64,000 nucleotides of DNA from Haliotis asinina (taxonomy: Eukaryota > Mollusca > Gastropoda > Lepetellida > Haliotidae), in the NCBI RefSeq assembly GCF_037392515.1, contig NC_090292.1, positions 40,872,747-40,936,746 of the forward strand, written 5' to 3'. Positions 23,425 to 35,700 of this stretch are shown piece after piece. How positions within the stretch are numbered: position 1 is the first letter of the stretch; the number at the start of each line of letters is the position of its first letter. The notes under the pieces are model-generated. The model was given only the letters and a program-made list of their open reading frames with translations. It was not told the origin of the DNA and made no database searches. The position numbers were made by a program, and so were the translations under genes.

Positions 23425-23560
23425 ACTTCGTGGTTCGAATCCCGGCGAGGGACATGGATTTTTTATGGCTGCTGCACAAGCACCGTTCTCACGAAAGGAC
23501 ATCCCTCTGTCATCCATGCTACAAATTTGCCATCGTGTATTGTCTTTCTTTAAAATAGGT
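23425..23560 (+). repeat. Possible third SINE-like repeat
   Basis: GTGGTTCGAATCCCGGCGAG has a tRNA-type box B and continues into GGGACATGG...TATGGCTGCTG, similar to 22965-23000. Interrupted on its left by the SINE at 23140. Confidence 0.35.
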
Positions 23561-23805
23561 TCAGAAACCGGAAATGCACATCCTGCAATTATGATGTGTA
23601 TACTCCAATGTGATGCGCGTCTTCATGGCACGTCAACATTCAACCCATAACTTTGTTATATATTTAAGTACCTGCAGTTATATGTACATTACCGTTTCCT
23701 GAGATATGATCGTCTGTTTGGACCAAAACGTGGCTACAGTGTTTATAATAATAAAATAACAACAACAATAACTCATTTATATAGCGCCTAGTATCCAATG
23801 GACGC

Positions 23806-23988
23806 GGGGCGGTGGGGTAGCCTAGTGGTTAAAGCGTTCGCTCGTCACGCCGAAGACCCGGGTTCGATTCCCCACATGGGTACACTGTGTGAGGCCCATT
23901 TTCTGGTGTCCCCCGCCGTGATATCGCTGAAATATTGCTAAAAGCGGCGTAAAACCAAACTCACTCACTCACTCACTCACTCACTCAC
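23806..23988 (+). mobile_element. Short tRNA-type SINE, full length with target duplication
   Basis: 183 bp with a clear tRNA-like head: box A around TAGCCTAGTGG (23818-23828) and box B GGGTTCGATTCC (23860-23871), then a CACATGGGTAC body, CCGTGATATCGCTGAAATAT and a long (CTCA)n tail. Flanked by TCCAATGGACGC (23794-23805) and TCCAGTGGACGC (23989-24000), 11 of 12 matching. Best reference copy of this family here. Confidence 0.92.
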
Positions 23989-24244
23989 TCCAGTGGACGC
24001 TCAATGGACGCTGTAATCAGAATCTGATTATTATTACGCAGGATAACCCAACATGCCTTTGAGACGCCAGGTGGTTGTAGCCACATGACTTGGATACCCG
24101 GTGAACTCTCTTGCCTGTGGTGAGACCACATATATTACATGTGATTCTTTGTGAGGCAGAACAGAAGTTCATCCAAGGAATCTCCGAGCTCAACGTTGAA
24201 TAACATACACTGATTTGTTGAATAACATAAACTGATTTATGACC

Positions 24245-24460
24245 TAAGTTCTATGCTTGTCGTTCAAGGAAGCTAACGGGATCAGATGGTCACGCTGACT
24301 GACCTGGTTGACACATGTCATTGTATCCCAATCGCATAAGTCAATGGTCATGATGTTGATCACGGGACTGTATGGTCCAGGCTCGATAACATCCAGACCA
24401 CAGCCATAATGCTGGAATATTCTTAGTGCGGCCTTAAACAACAAACTTCCAACCAACTCA
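24245..24460 (+). mobile_element. Degenerate long-type SINE
   Basis: ATGCTTGTCG, GGTTGACACATGTCAT, CATGATGTTGATCACGG and GCTGGAATATTCTTAGTGCG are in the expected order; the head and ACTC tail have decayed. Confidence 0.75.
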
Positions 24461-24794
24461 CCTCTTCCTTGGGATTGATTGTTCGACTTATGTTGGCTAT
24501 ATGCAATTCCCCTATTAACGTGGCACTTCTATCAATGTACACGTTATTTCAAACATACACGTTCTGCAGTATTGATACTTACACACACCATCAATTCGGT
24601 TTTTTAATGAACACTGAACACAGATGTTAATAACAGAATACATGTTAACAATAACACAAAGCATACTAAATAATGATGTTCTGTTGGTAACAAAGCCCAG
24701 GTTACCTGAGGTACTACATGATGTTCTTGCAGGCCAAGATAGTTTGCCAGAAACATTTACGGTCAGACAGTGTTGGCATAAGCAGTGTGCGAAA

Positions 24795-25105
24795 GAGCCA
24801 CTGGTCCGTTTACCCGTGGCTAGTAAACCACACCCGGGTCGGCAAATCTTCACATTCACTAGCCAGCGTGGCAAGTGAATTTTCCTGGTGTCATTCTAAA
24901 CATGCATCACTCTTTCCGATTGGTCAAGTTCTAATACACTTTCAGCTCATGCCCTGATTAAAATGTTCATGATATATGCAGCTTAAGGATGATGTCAGCA
25001 TTCGAATTTCAGGCTAGTGAATTATTTTATGGACTGATGATTTTCAGTTATAGCTAGCCTGACTGGCCAACTTTAAAAACTGTTTCGCACACTAGGCGTA
25101 AGTCA
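24795..25105 (+). repeat. Dispersed repeat, family B, copy 2
   Basis: GTGGCTAGTAAACC at the left, CACTAGCC...GAATTTTCC, ATTAAAATGTTCATGATAT, GGCTAGTGAATTATTTTATG and AAACTGTTTCGCACAC at the right parallel copy 1 at 10900-11185. Confidence 0.6.
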
Positions 25106-25182
25106 TTTGAAGCGTACTTGAAGACAGTTCTGTTAGTGATCTCATAGTAATGTCAGATTGTAGTCTAAGTAATCTTAGGCTC

Positions 25183-25668
25183 TGTTTTACTCGTTACACT
25201 GCTGTACTCGTTACACTGCTGTACTCGTTACACTGCTATACTCGTTACACTGCTGTACCCGTTACAATGCTGTACTCGTTACACCGCTGTACCCTTTACA
25301 ATGCTGTACTCGTTACACTGCTGTACCCGTTACACTGCTGTACTCGTTACACTGCTGTACTCGTTACACTGCTGTATCCGTTACACTGTTATACTCGTTA
25401 CACTGATATACCCGTTACACTGCTATACTCGGTACACTGCTGTACCCGTTACACTGCTATACCCGTTACACCGCTGTGTCCGTTACAATAGTGTACTCGT
25501 TACACTGCTATACCCGATACACTGTTATACTCGTTACACTGCTATACCCGTTACACTGCTATACCCGTTACACTGCTGTACCCGTCACACTGCTGTACTC
25601 GTTACACTGCTGTACCCGTCACACTGCTGTACTCGTTACACTGCTGTACCCGTTACACTGCTATAACC
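25183..25668 (+). repeat. 17-bp minisatellite, about 28 units
   Basis: Unit ACTCGTTACACTGCTGT, with ACCC for ACTC and CTAT for CTGT as the common variants. Because 17 is not a multiple of 3, all frames run through a 51-bp cycle, which explains the open frames here. Confidence 0.95.
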
Positions 25669-26515
25669 TTTGAGCGACCCATGACTGCCCAGTCAAATGC
25701 GAGAGGACCGAACGGACTACAACTAGTATTTAGGGTTTGGCGGGACTTACAAAATTCCACGGTCACCGGCACTAATATCTCAACAAAAGAACAAGAACAT
25801 CCGGATTAAACACAGATTCACCTGCAGTATATACGCTCTGGGCCTCCTGATAACATGGTTCCCATTACCTAATATTTCCTTGAATATTGCCCAAAACGCC
25901 ATTTTTGAACGTCTGCTTATTGTTATGGCGTACCCCATGTACATCGCCCGGAAGCGATCGTACGGAAACAATATTTTTTTCGAGCTGAAAGTTCCAAACG
26001 TATATATGCGAATATAAACTCTCGCGATTTGGTAAGTTGTTTTCTGATTGCTCAATTGAACTGGTTAACTCACGCGACCTTCTAATAGGGTTTGCTAGGC
26101 TCAGTATAAGCAGTCGCGAATACTACTGAACCGATGTTTACTTAGACTGTGTCTGAGACGTGTAACCTAGACTAAGGCTAAATAAGATATGATTTTTGTG
26201 CGCGTAAATTTTTTTATTACCACTTAAAAAATATAATTTTTTACTTTGCCGCGTCCCTCTCATCAATTTGTGCAATATAAGAATGAGTATCTGTAAGGAG
26301 CAGTACTACTGAATCTACAACCCATTAACACAAGCTAAACTTCCCAATCTGTATTTCTGGGTGAAAAAAACTTTCCTCCCTCGTCACTTTTAAAAAAATA
26401 AAAAAGTGTGCGAGAGAAACATTTAATTTTTTTTGCAGCCCAAAGGCAAAGTAGGAGCAATGAAAATGTGGATATGGCGAAAAACCCGTCTGAATATCCT
26501 GAGATCTGTTAATAC

Positions 26516-26812
26516 TCACATATGGTTGATGTTCACGTAATGAATCTCATAGCAAAATGTCCTCAAGACAGGAAATAAGGCATTGTTAAGTGTACAGTGA
26601 TGATTTTTGTGGACATAAAACTTCCTGAATCCTGCATCATATATGTCTTTCAATAGTTTTAGTCTGTTGATGCAGTCATTCTTCTCGGTGCAAGGTCCGT
26701 GATATTCCACGAGAAGCTGTCTGACTTTCGACAGTTCACCTGATGACACTATGTTCGGGAGAGAAGGCCATTCAGAACCTTCAACATCCATCTTCAAGAC
26801 ATCAACGACTCT
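26516..26812 (-). CDS. METTL24-like: METTL24-like exon 7 (terminal)
   Basis: 98 codons plus TGA, opening in phase 0 after TTGCCCAG; holds KMDVEGSEW and the conserved C-terminal CYEIHYVN. Confidence 0.9.
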   Translation of the reverse strand, partial: RVVDVLKMDVEGSEWPSLPNIVSSGELSKVRQLLVEYHGPCTEKNDCINRLKLLKDIYDAGFRKFYVHKNHHCTLNNALFPVLRTFCYEIHYVNINHM

Positions 26813-28943
26813 CTGGGCAATAAAAGGAATTATTTTACTCGATAAGGAACTGTCCTACAAAATATGGAATGGGTGAGTAGGCGAGTGAGTGGGAAAAAAA
26901 TATCTTATCCCAGGGTATAGGAGACAAGAGCGAAGTGAGTGAGCTAGTGAGTGAGTGAGTGAGTGAAAGAATCGACCTATTTTTTCTATGTCCAGGAATA
27001 AGAGACAATGGTGAGAGTAAGTCGAACTAAATTTTATTATCTTATCCGAAGAAATAGGAGACAAGAGTGAGTAAGTGAGTGAGTGGGTGAGTCGAACTAT
27101 TTCTCTTATCAAGGGGAACAGGGGGCAAAGGTGAGTGAGTTGAAATGTTTCGCTTATACTAAGGAATAGGAGGCAAGGTGTGAGTGAGTGAGTGATTGAG
27201 TGAGTGAGTGATTGAGTGAGTGAGTGAGAGCCCTACAGCCGCAGTATTTAAGTCTGAGATTTTACTTAAGTTAAAGATTTGACAAAACGCAGGTAAATAC
27301 ACTTTCCAGGTTGAACTTAAATTGATATTAAACTCAGTCATAGAAAACAATTTAAGTGGATTATTTAAGTTGTTTGGGCTTTTTCATCTTAAAAATGCAG
27401 TTGCGTTAAAAATTCAGCTGTTTTAAACTGTGAAACACAGTTTTGACATTTCAGTGAAGATTTCACTTTGTTTGAGAAATCGAGGTCAGATCATACAAAA
27501 TGTATTGTTCTTTGAGGGTCAAATAGTTGGAAATTCTAAAAGAGAAGCAGTGACATGAACAACAAACATTATATTTGGGTTAACCAAGGTTTCGTGCAAG
27601 TAATGCCAAATGCCAAAATATATTGTATCACTTACGCCAGTATGGTTCAACAGTTTCTTCATACTCGTAAATGTGCGCATTTCCCAGGATGCCCTTTTGT
27701 AGTCCCTTCCATCAATGCCCATCCTGATAAACCGGACCCGTGGCGACCTCTGGTAGCTCACTTGGTTCATACTGAAATATCATCATCATCATTAGTATCG
27801 TCGTTACTATCATTATAGACAGGCAGTCTTGGAGTGAGTTCAGGTTTACGCCGCACTCAGCATTAGTTCAGCTACACGGAGGTAGATAACCTAGTGATCA
27901 ACAGCATGAGCATCCATCTACGCAACTGGGTTACAATGACATGCGTCAACGAAGTCAGTGAACCCTGACCTTCCGATCCCCTTAGTCGCTTCTTACAGAC
28001 AAGCATTGCTTAGGGAAGTAATTCTAACCCTGATCGTCACGAGTGGGCAGTCTGGGAACTCATAAGAAGGATCTCAAACTTTCCCATAGTCGTGATCAAA
28101 ACGAATACGCTATATGATCTGATACGAAACGTGATTAGGCAGCTCAGTTGTTGAAGAGTTCGGTCGTCACGCTGAAAAAACAGGGTTCGATTCACCGTAA
28201 ATGGGTACCCCCTCTATGAGGCTACTAAAAACTGCCTTAAACTACATTCATTTTTCATTTCACGAAAAGGCAAATCCTTCATTGTGACTTTCTTCTGTTA
28301 CATCTAGCATGTTACATGCTCTTCAATGATCCAGACTCCAGGATATCCCGACTACAGGATATCCCGACTACAGGATATCCCGACTACAGGATATCCAGAT
28401 TCAAGACTCCAGGATATCCAGACTCCAGGATATCCAGACTACAGGATATCCAGATTCAAGACCCCAGGATGTCCAGACTCCAAACACCGGGATGTCTAAA
28501 CGCAAAGATGTCCACACTCCCTATTCCAGGATGTCCACACTCCAGGAGGTCTAGACTCCATGATGTAACACTCCCGATTCCAGGATGTCCAAAGTCCAGG
28601 ACGTCTAGATTACAGGATATCCAGACTCTGGGATGTTTAGACCAGATTACTAACAGCAGACATACTGCTGATACCTGTCCGAACAAACAAAGAACACAAA
28701 CAACCTGGACAACTGTATATACAAACCTTGGATCAAAAGCAAAGACCTGACATTCATACACTTTGGCCGTGTCATCGTCAAAAGAAAAATCGTTGTTGAT
28801 TCTGTAGAATAAAAGGCATTGCATGAGATACAAATGTGCTGCATGATAAAACCAATTTGGAACAATAGTGAATGAGTGAGCGAGTTTAGTTTTATGCCAC
28901 ACCCAGGCAGTACAGGAACAATAAGGTGGAATCATATATATAT

Positions 28944-28974
<31 letters not shown>

Positions 28975-31900
28975 TGATGTACAATACTGGATAGAATAGA
29001 TATCCTCAGCTGTTGGTACAAAACCTTTCCCATTTCGGTATGTATGTTTTGTTCACAGAATTCCTAGGCAGAGCTATATGTCTAGCATGCATAGACATAT
29101 AGTTGCTGATAGACTGCTATCCGAACTATCCAAGTTATGTTCAATGTCTTACCCTCGAAAATGTTTATTTCGACATAATTTGACAGCAATTGTCATTAGG
29201 AATATTCCTATGTTTGAATCCCCTTAATCATGTCGTGGTTGTTGAATTTTGCGTGCAAGCGCATGTTAAACAGTATTTGTGAACGTTTGTCATAAACATG
29301 AAAACGGTCCATGAAAAGTGCATGCAGAAAAAAATGTGCAATGTGTCGGACAAATGATTAGAGAGTCATGCCAAGAGTGAATGCTACTGGCCGAACTATT
29401 GAACCTCTGGAAGCAGACGAGGCGCAGTCTGCCATTGCAAGACACTTCAACGTTCACCACAACACTATATCTCAATTATGACATGGATATACCCGCTTCA
29501 ATTCGACCCATGCTCGTCCCAAAAGTGGGAGACCAGGAGTGATCACTCCTGCTGAGGATCTATTCATCCGGGTGTTTCACCTACGTCACCGATTTGCGGG
29601 ACATGATCGTGTCTGGTCTCTGACGCATTTCTCACCAAACCGTTAGAAATCGTCTGAGAGAAGTTGGAATTCAAGCCTGGGGGTCATGTACTACACGTGT
29701 ACATCCAAGCTAGTGGTCGTTCAAGGCAGCCGTTGAAACGACCAAACTCTGCGACCTCAACCAGAAGAATTTATTTCAGGATATAATGTCCGACAAAAAA
29801 CACTATCAGAGGTGGTATGATGTTTTGATTATGCTCAGTTTCATTGATTATTTTGTGTTTATTAGTTTTCAAGTTTGACTGCAATTCATGGGTCTGCTCT
29901 TGAGCCAAACGGACTATAATACACATTCCAGTCAGCTACCCAATCACCCAAACGAGTACACAAACCGTACTTTTAATGGAGTGCATTCGACGTCTGTGTC
30001 TTAATGTAATGTGTATTCCAATCAGACTAATACGTATTCTAATCAGCTAATACGTATTCTAATCAGCTGATCAATACATATTCTAATCAGTTGACCAATA
30101 CGTATTCTAATCAGCTAATACGTATTCTAATCAGCTGACCAATACGTATTCTAATCAGTTGACCAATACGTATTCCAATCAGCTGACCAATACGTATTCT
30201 AATCAGCTAATACGTATTCTAATCAGCTGACCAATACGTATTCTAATCAGTTGACCAATACGTATTCTAATCAGCTAATACGTATTCTAATCAGCTGACC
30301 AATACGCATTCTAATCAGTTGACAATACGTATTCTAGTCAGCTGACCAATACGTATTCTAATCAGCTGACCAATACGTATTCTAATCAGCTAATACGTAT
30401 TCCGAACAGCTGACTCAGCTGACCAATACGTATTCTAATCAGCTGACCAATACGTATTCTAATCAGCTAATACGTATTCTAATCAGCAGACCATTACGTA
30501 TTCTAATCAGTTGACCAATACGTATTCTAATCAGCTAATACGTATTCTAATCAGCTGACCAATACGCATTCTAATCAGTTGACAATACGTATTCTAGTCA
30601 GCTGACCAATACGTATTCTAATCAGTTGACCAATACGTATTCTAATCAGCTAATACGTATTCTAATCAGCTGACTCAGCTGACCAATACGTATTCTAATC
30701 AGCTGACCAATACGTATTCTAATCAGCTAATACGTATTCTAATCAGCAGACCATTACGTATTCTAATCAGTTGACCAATACGTATTCTAATCAGCTGACT
30801 AATACGTATTCAAGTCAGGTAGCTACTCACCCAAACGAGTACACGATGCAGGGTGCTATTGGGCGGTAATCTCCGTCGTCACAGATCTCCCAGCCTCCAT
30901 CTCCTAGCCTGCCCATGCGCAGTTTCCGATAGCATAGTGTATCTACGTTGTCAAGGTAACTGTGAAAGCAAGAAAAAATACAATCATTTTCTATTCATGT
31001 TTAGTGTATTACAACGAAACTTTATACCGGCATGTTTCTCAAGGGATTTAAACAATCTGGCAGATCTGGGTGAGAAGCAGTGTGTGAAATATTTTCCAAA
31101 GTTGAAAAACTAGTCGAGCTAGCAATGCTTGACAGTAACAAGCCCACAAAATAATTCAAAAGCCCGAAATCTGAAAGCTGAAGCTAAGCAAAAGGTTACA
31201 AAAATACATGAGAATAAGATATTGACATAAGATGAGTTTCATCATTAAGTTGCTAGTATCGCGAAAATTTTCATCAGGATTCTTGCATGATTTAAATGTG
31301 TATTATAATTTACAAGTCGAAGAGATTGAGCTGGGTATTACGCCAATATTCTACTAGTGATTAACGTGTAAATAATGAGTGAGTGAGGTTTTACACTTTA
31401 AGCAATATCATGACGGGGTCACCAGAAATGAGCTTCACACATTGTACCCATGTGGGGAGTAGAACCCGATCCAATAGGCTACCCCACCGCTGCTGTATAT
31501 GGTGACGTTACCCCTCAACATATCCTTACAGAATATTTGTATTTTTCTTGTCCCTCAGAGTGAGTGAGTGAGTTTAGTTTTACGCCGCACTCAGCGATAT
31601 TCCATCTATATGGCGGCGGTCTGTAAATAATCGAGTCTGGACCAGACAATCCAGTGATCAACAACATGAGCATCGATCTGTGCAATTTACGCCACACTCA
31701 GCAATATTCCAGTTATATGGCGGCGGTCTGTAAATAATCGAGTCTGGACCAGACAATCCAGTGATCAACAACATGAGCATCGATCTGTGCAATTGGGAAC
31801 CGACGACATGTGTCAACCAAGTCAGCGAGCCTGACCACCCGCCCCCGTTAGTCGCCTCTTACGACAAGCAGAGTCGCCTTTTATGGCTAGTATGGGTTGC

Positions 31901-32575
31901 TGAAGGCCTATTCTACCCCGGGACCTTCACGGGTCTATCCGTCAGATGTATTAATTATAATTATAACAAGTTGCCTATCAAACAGTATTTTTCAATTCGA
32001 TTTCCCTCAATAAACCTTAGAAATAATATAAATAACGTTTGTGAGAGTGAAATGAAATATCAGCGTTTGGAATATGGGATTGTGTTTAACGTGTGTGGAC
32101 ATAGTGCATGAAACATCGTCGCAACATCGCCAACTCTGAAAATCCTAATTGTAACTGTTACATCATACGTCCTCTATAATCTCCAGGGTATACGTTCCGA
32201 CATGACATACATTGACTTACCTGTGGTACGTTCTAAACGCTTCACTGAGAGTCATCTTCGCGATTCTATCTTTATCGGGCAGAACAACCTAAAACAAGGA
32301 AATGCATGTAATGGCATACACTTTAGGAGAGACTGTTGCAGTCGTTTAGCCATTTCAGGCCAGTCTTCCAAAACAGGGCAAGTTTTATTAGGTAAAACCA
32401 CGTGGAGAATTTTAGGAAGAATGAGCATCCCCACCAACACGTATGATACGATTTGTTGACTTGTTACATGTCATTGTATTATAGTTGGGTGACGATGACT
32501 GTGATGCTGATGGTGATGTGATGATGATGATGATGAATGTAGCTACGGTGATGGTGGTAATGATGATGAATAATG

Positions 32576-32610
<35 letters not shown>

Positions 32611-32719
32611 TTGTTGAATATGGCTACGGTGATGGTGGTAATGATGATGAATAATGTGATGATGATGATGATGATGATGAATATGGCTACTGTGATGGTG
32701 GTAATGATGATGAATAATG

Positions 32720-32754
<35 letters not shown>

Positions 32755-35700
32755 GCTACGATGATAGTGGTGGTGGTGATGCTGATGATGATGCTGATGA
32801 TGATGAATAATGTGATGATGATGATGATGATGATGATGATGACGATGATGATGAAAGATGCAGTGTGGAGTTTCATACCTGTCCCTGTTCGCGAAGTTCT
32901 TTGAGTGGACCAACATTGCTTGTTTTTGAGTGAATGACCAATGATGATCTTCGGCTCTGAAATAAAGGACCAGGTGAGGAGCGCAAGAAAAAGGCATTGA
33001 AGAGTAAAAAAAGAGTATATGATACATTTTATGTCACAATTTCTTGCTGATCTTGGTCATGATCAACAAAATGAGTGAGTGAGTTTAGTTTTACGACGCA
33101 CTCGCATGGCCATCCAATCCCCTTAATCACCATGATATTACTGAAATATTGCTAACAGCCACATAAAACTACTCTCATTCACTCACTCTAATTTAAACAG
33201 CTTGTTGCTGAGACGTATTTTGCAACAAGTCCACGGTTTCTTGAGCTGCTCGCTAGTCGCCCCTTACGACAAGTTTTAGGTTGCTTTTAGCAATATTCTA
33301 TCAATATCACTGGGGGTACACACACATTGTACCCATGTGGGGTTATAATACACTGGGGTATCATGTGTTGAGTACGGCGTAAGACTAAACTCCGTCTTGC
33401 TATGTTATAATACACTGGGGTATCATGTGCTGAGTACGGCGTAAGACTAAACTCCGTCTTGCTATGTTATAATACACTGGGGTATCATGTGCTGAGTACG
33501 GCGTAAGACTAAACTCCGTCTTGCTATGTTATAATACACTGGGGTATCATGTGCTGAGTACGGCGTAAGACTAAACTCCGTCTTGCTATGTTATAATACA
33601 CTGGGGTATCATGTGCTGAGTACGGCGTAAGACTAAACTCCGTCTTGCTATGTTATAATACACTGGGGTATCATGTGCTGAGTACGGTGTAAGACTAAAC
33701 TCCGTCTTGCTATGTTATAATACACTGGGGTATCATGTGCTGAGTACGGCGTAAGACTAAACTCCGTCTTGCTATGTTATAATACACTGGGGTATCATGT
33801 GCTGAGTACGGCGTAAGACTAAACTCCGTCTTGCTATGTTATAATACACTTTTAAATCGTGCAAGAATATAGCCATAATAGAGTAATGATTACACAAGTG
33901 TCATGCTGACAATATCATAGTCTCATCCATTGTAGTATGTAATCCTTTACTTTGTTTTCAAATTTTGAGCTTGTGAATTATTTTGGGAGTAAGTAAACTA
34001 CTTTCTTGTATAACACTAGGAACCTATTTCGCACACTGTGCTCACACAAGGGATTGCACATATTTCCTTTCCACCACTAGGGCGATTACTATCGCCCATG
34101 GCTTGGGGAAAGCACGTTGGCACGTTGGTATCATATTTGCTTCACAAATCTGAGGGTTCTTTGAACAGCCCCTCCCACACAGTGTCAGTATCATGGATTT
34201 GTCTCAGACATTCTATCAATGAGTGAGTGAGTGAGTGAGTGAGTTTAGTTTTACGCCGCACTCAGCAATATTCCAGTTATATGGCGGCGGTATGTAAATA
34301 ATCGAGTCTGGACCAGACAATCCAGGGATCAACAATATAAGCATCGATCTGCGCAATTGGGAACCGATAAGATGTGTCAACCAAGTCAACAAGCCTGACC
34401 ACTCGATCCCGTTAGTCGCCCCTTACAACAAGCATGGTCGGATTTTATGGCAAGCCTGGGTTGCTGAACGCCTACGCTACCCTGGGACCTTCACGGGTCT
34501 AAGACATCTATCAACGACTACTGGGGTGACTAATGCTAGAGAAACTAGGACGACTATGGTGCGAGCCTAGTGAGGGTGAAGGACAAACATGGTGGACTCG
34601 ATCACTCGATACCGCTATTTTCACAATACATTCGTGTATTGCAGGTTAAAGAATGACATGTTTCATTGGAGAGATTGTAGAACGAAAGCGGAATATCTAG
34701 CTATTACGTAAAGGTTATGTTTTGCGCCGATCGGGTGTTTTCAGGGAAATACATAGTATTTCTTCTCCGAGAGGCGATGGATTTCGTAAGCAGGTTATTG
34801 GCGTAAGCAGTTTATTGGAGTACAAATGAAAAAGTTTACGTTACTTTGGATTTATTCGATAGGGAATTTATCTGGTTTTATTTCAATAAGAATTGCGGCT
34901 GTATGTTCCACACTTTCCCACCCAGAATTCGCCCATGATGCAGAGTAGGGTGTTTGCAAGAAATCGTTACTGGCCGTACTGACTAACAACGGTTGGTTGG
35001 TTGGTTACAGGTTCATAGCAAGCCCGGTTTTTCGTGTAAGCCGAGAGATGCCAACCCTATTTAATTCGTATGTGTAATACTGGACGTCAAAAAGTGAAAT
35101 GTACTTATGTTCTGGTCGCTTCGATATAGTGAACGTTATCACAAAAGGCATATTCTAGACAGAAATACACGTAACCAGTCACCACAAAACGCGATGCATC
35201 AAAATTATGGGTCAGGTGACACAAAACACTTTAATTATCTACAAATTAATTGGAATGAGCACGATTCTAAGAATAAGTGATTTCTATCGGTCCGCTACAT
35301 GAGTGGGTTACAAAACATTTACTTGTGAAACTTTATCCACTTTATTCATTTTCCTAAAACCGGTATAGTATTGAGAGCTTGTCAAAACTTTATAGCAACA
35401 ATCATGTGTGAGGTCGGTCTTTTACTTATATTGCTAAAAGCTGAACTCTCTCACTCACGATACGGGTGAAATGTTATTTTAAGTTTTCAGCTCATTATAT
35501 GGCTCTAGGACTACATCAGTGTGTTTGATGAACATTAAATACTCTCTAAATAACGTGTGTCCATGCTTGTCGTGAGAGGCGACTAATGGGATGGGGTGGT
35601 CAGGCCCTCTGGCTTGGTTGACACGTCATCGTATCCCAATTGCACAGATCGATGCTCATGATGTTGATCACTGGATTATCTGGTCCAGACTGGGTTATTT

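Noticed and set aside
23816..23880. True tRNA gene
   Set aside because: Box A and box B are present but the sequence is the head of a SINE with flanking target duplication, and no complete cloverleaf could be drawn.
25183..25668. CRISPR-like array
   Set aside because: Units are contiguous without unique spacers, and the genome is eukaryotic. The same applies to the 20/24-bp and 62-bp arrays.
25150..25673. Tyr/Leu/Thr-rich + strand ORFs
   Set aside because: Produced by the 17-bp repeat, which opens all frames in a 51-bp cycle.
28316..28935. ORFs over the 16-bp minisatellite
   Set aside because: Repeat-derived, apart from the 75-bp METTL24-like exon 5 on the minus strand.
32412..33027. Poly-His, poly-Ile and poly-Met ORFs
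   Set aside because: Translations of the GAT array; only the small exon 2 of the METTL24-like gene at 32879-32956 is plausible coding here.
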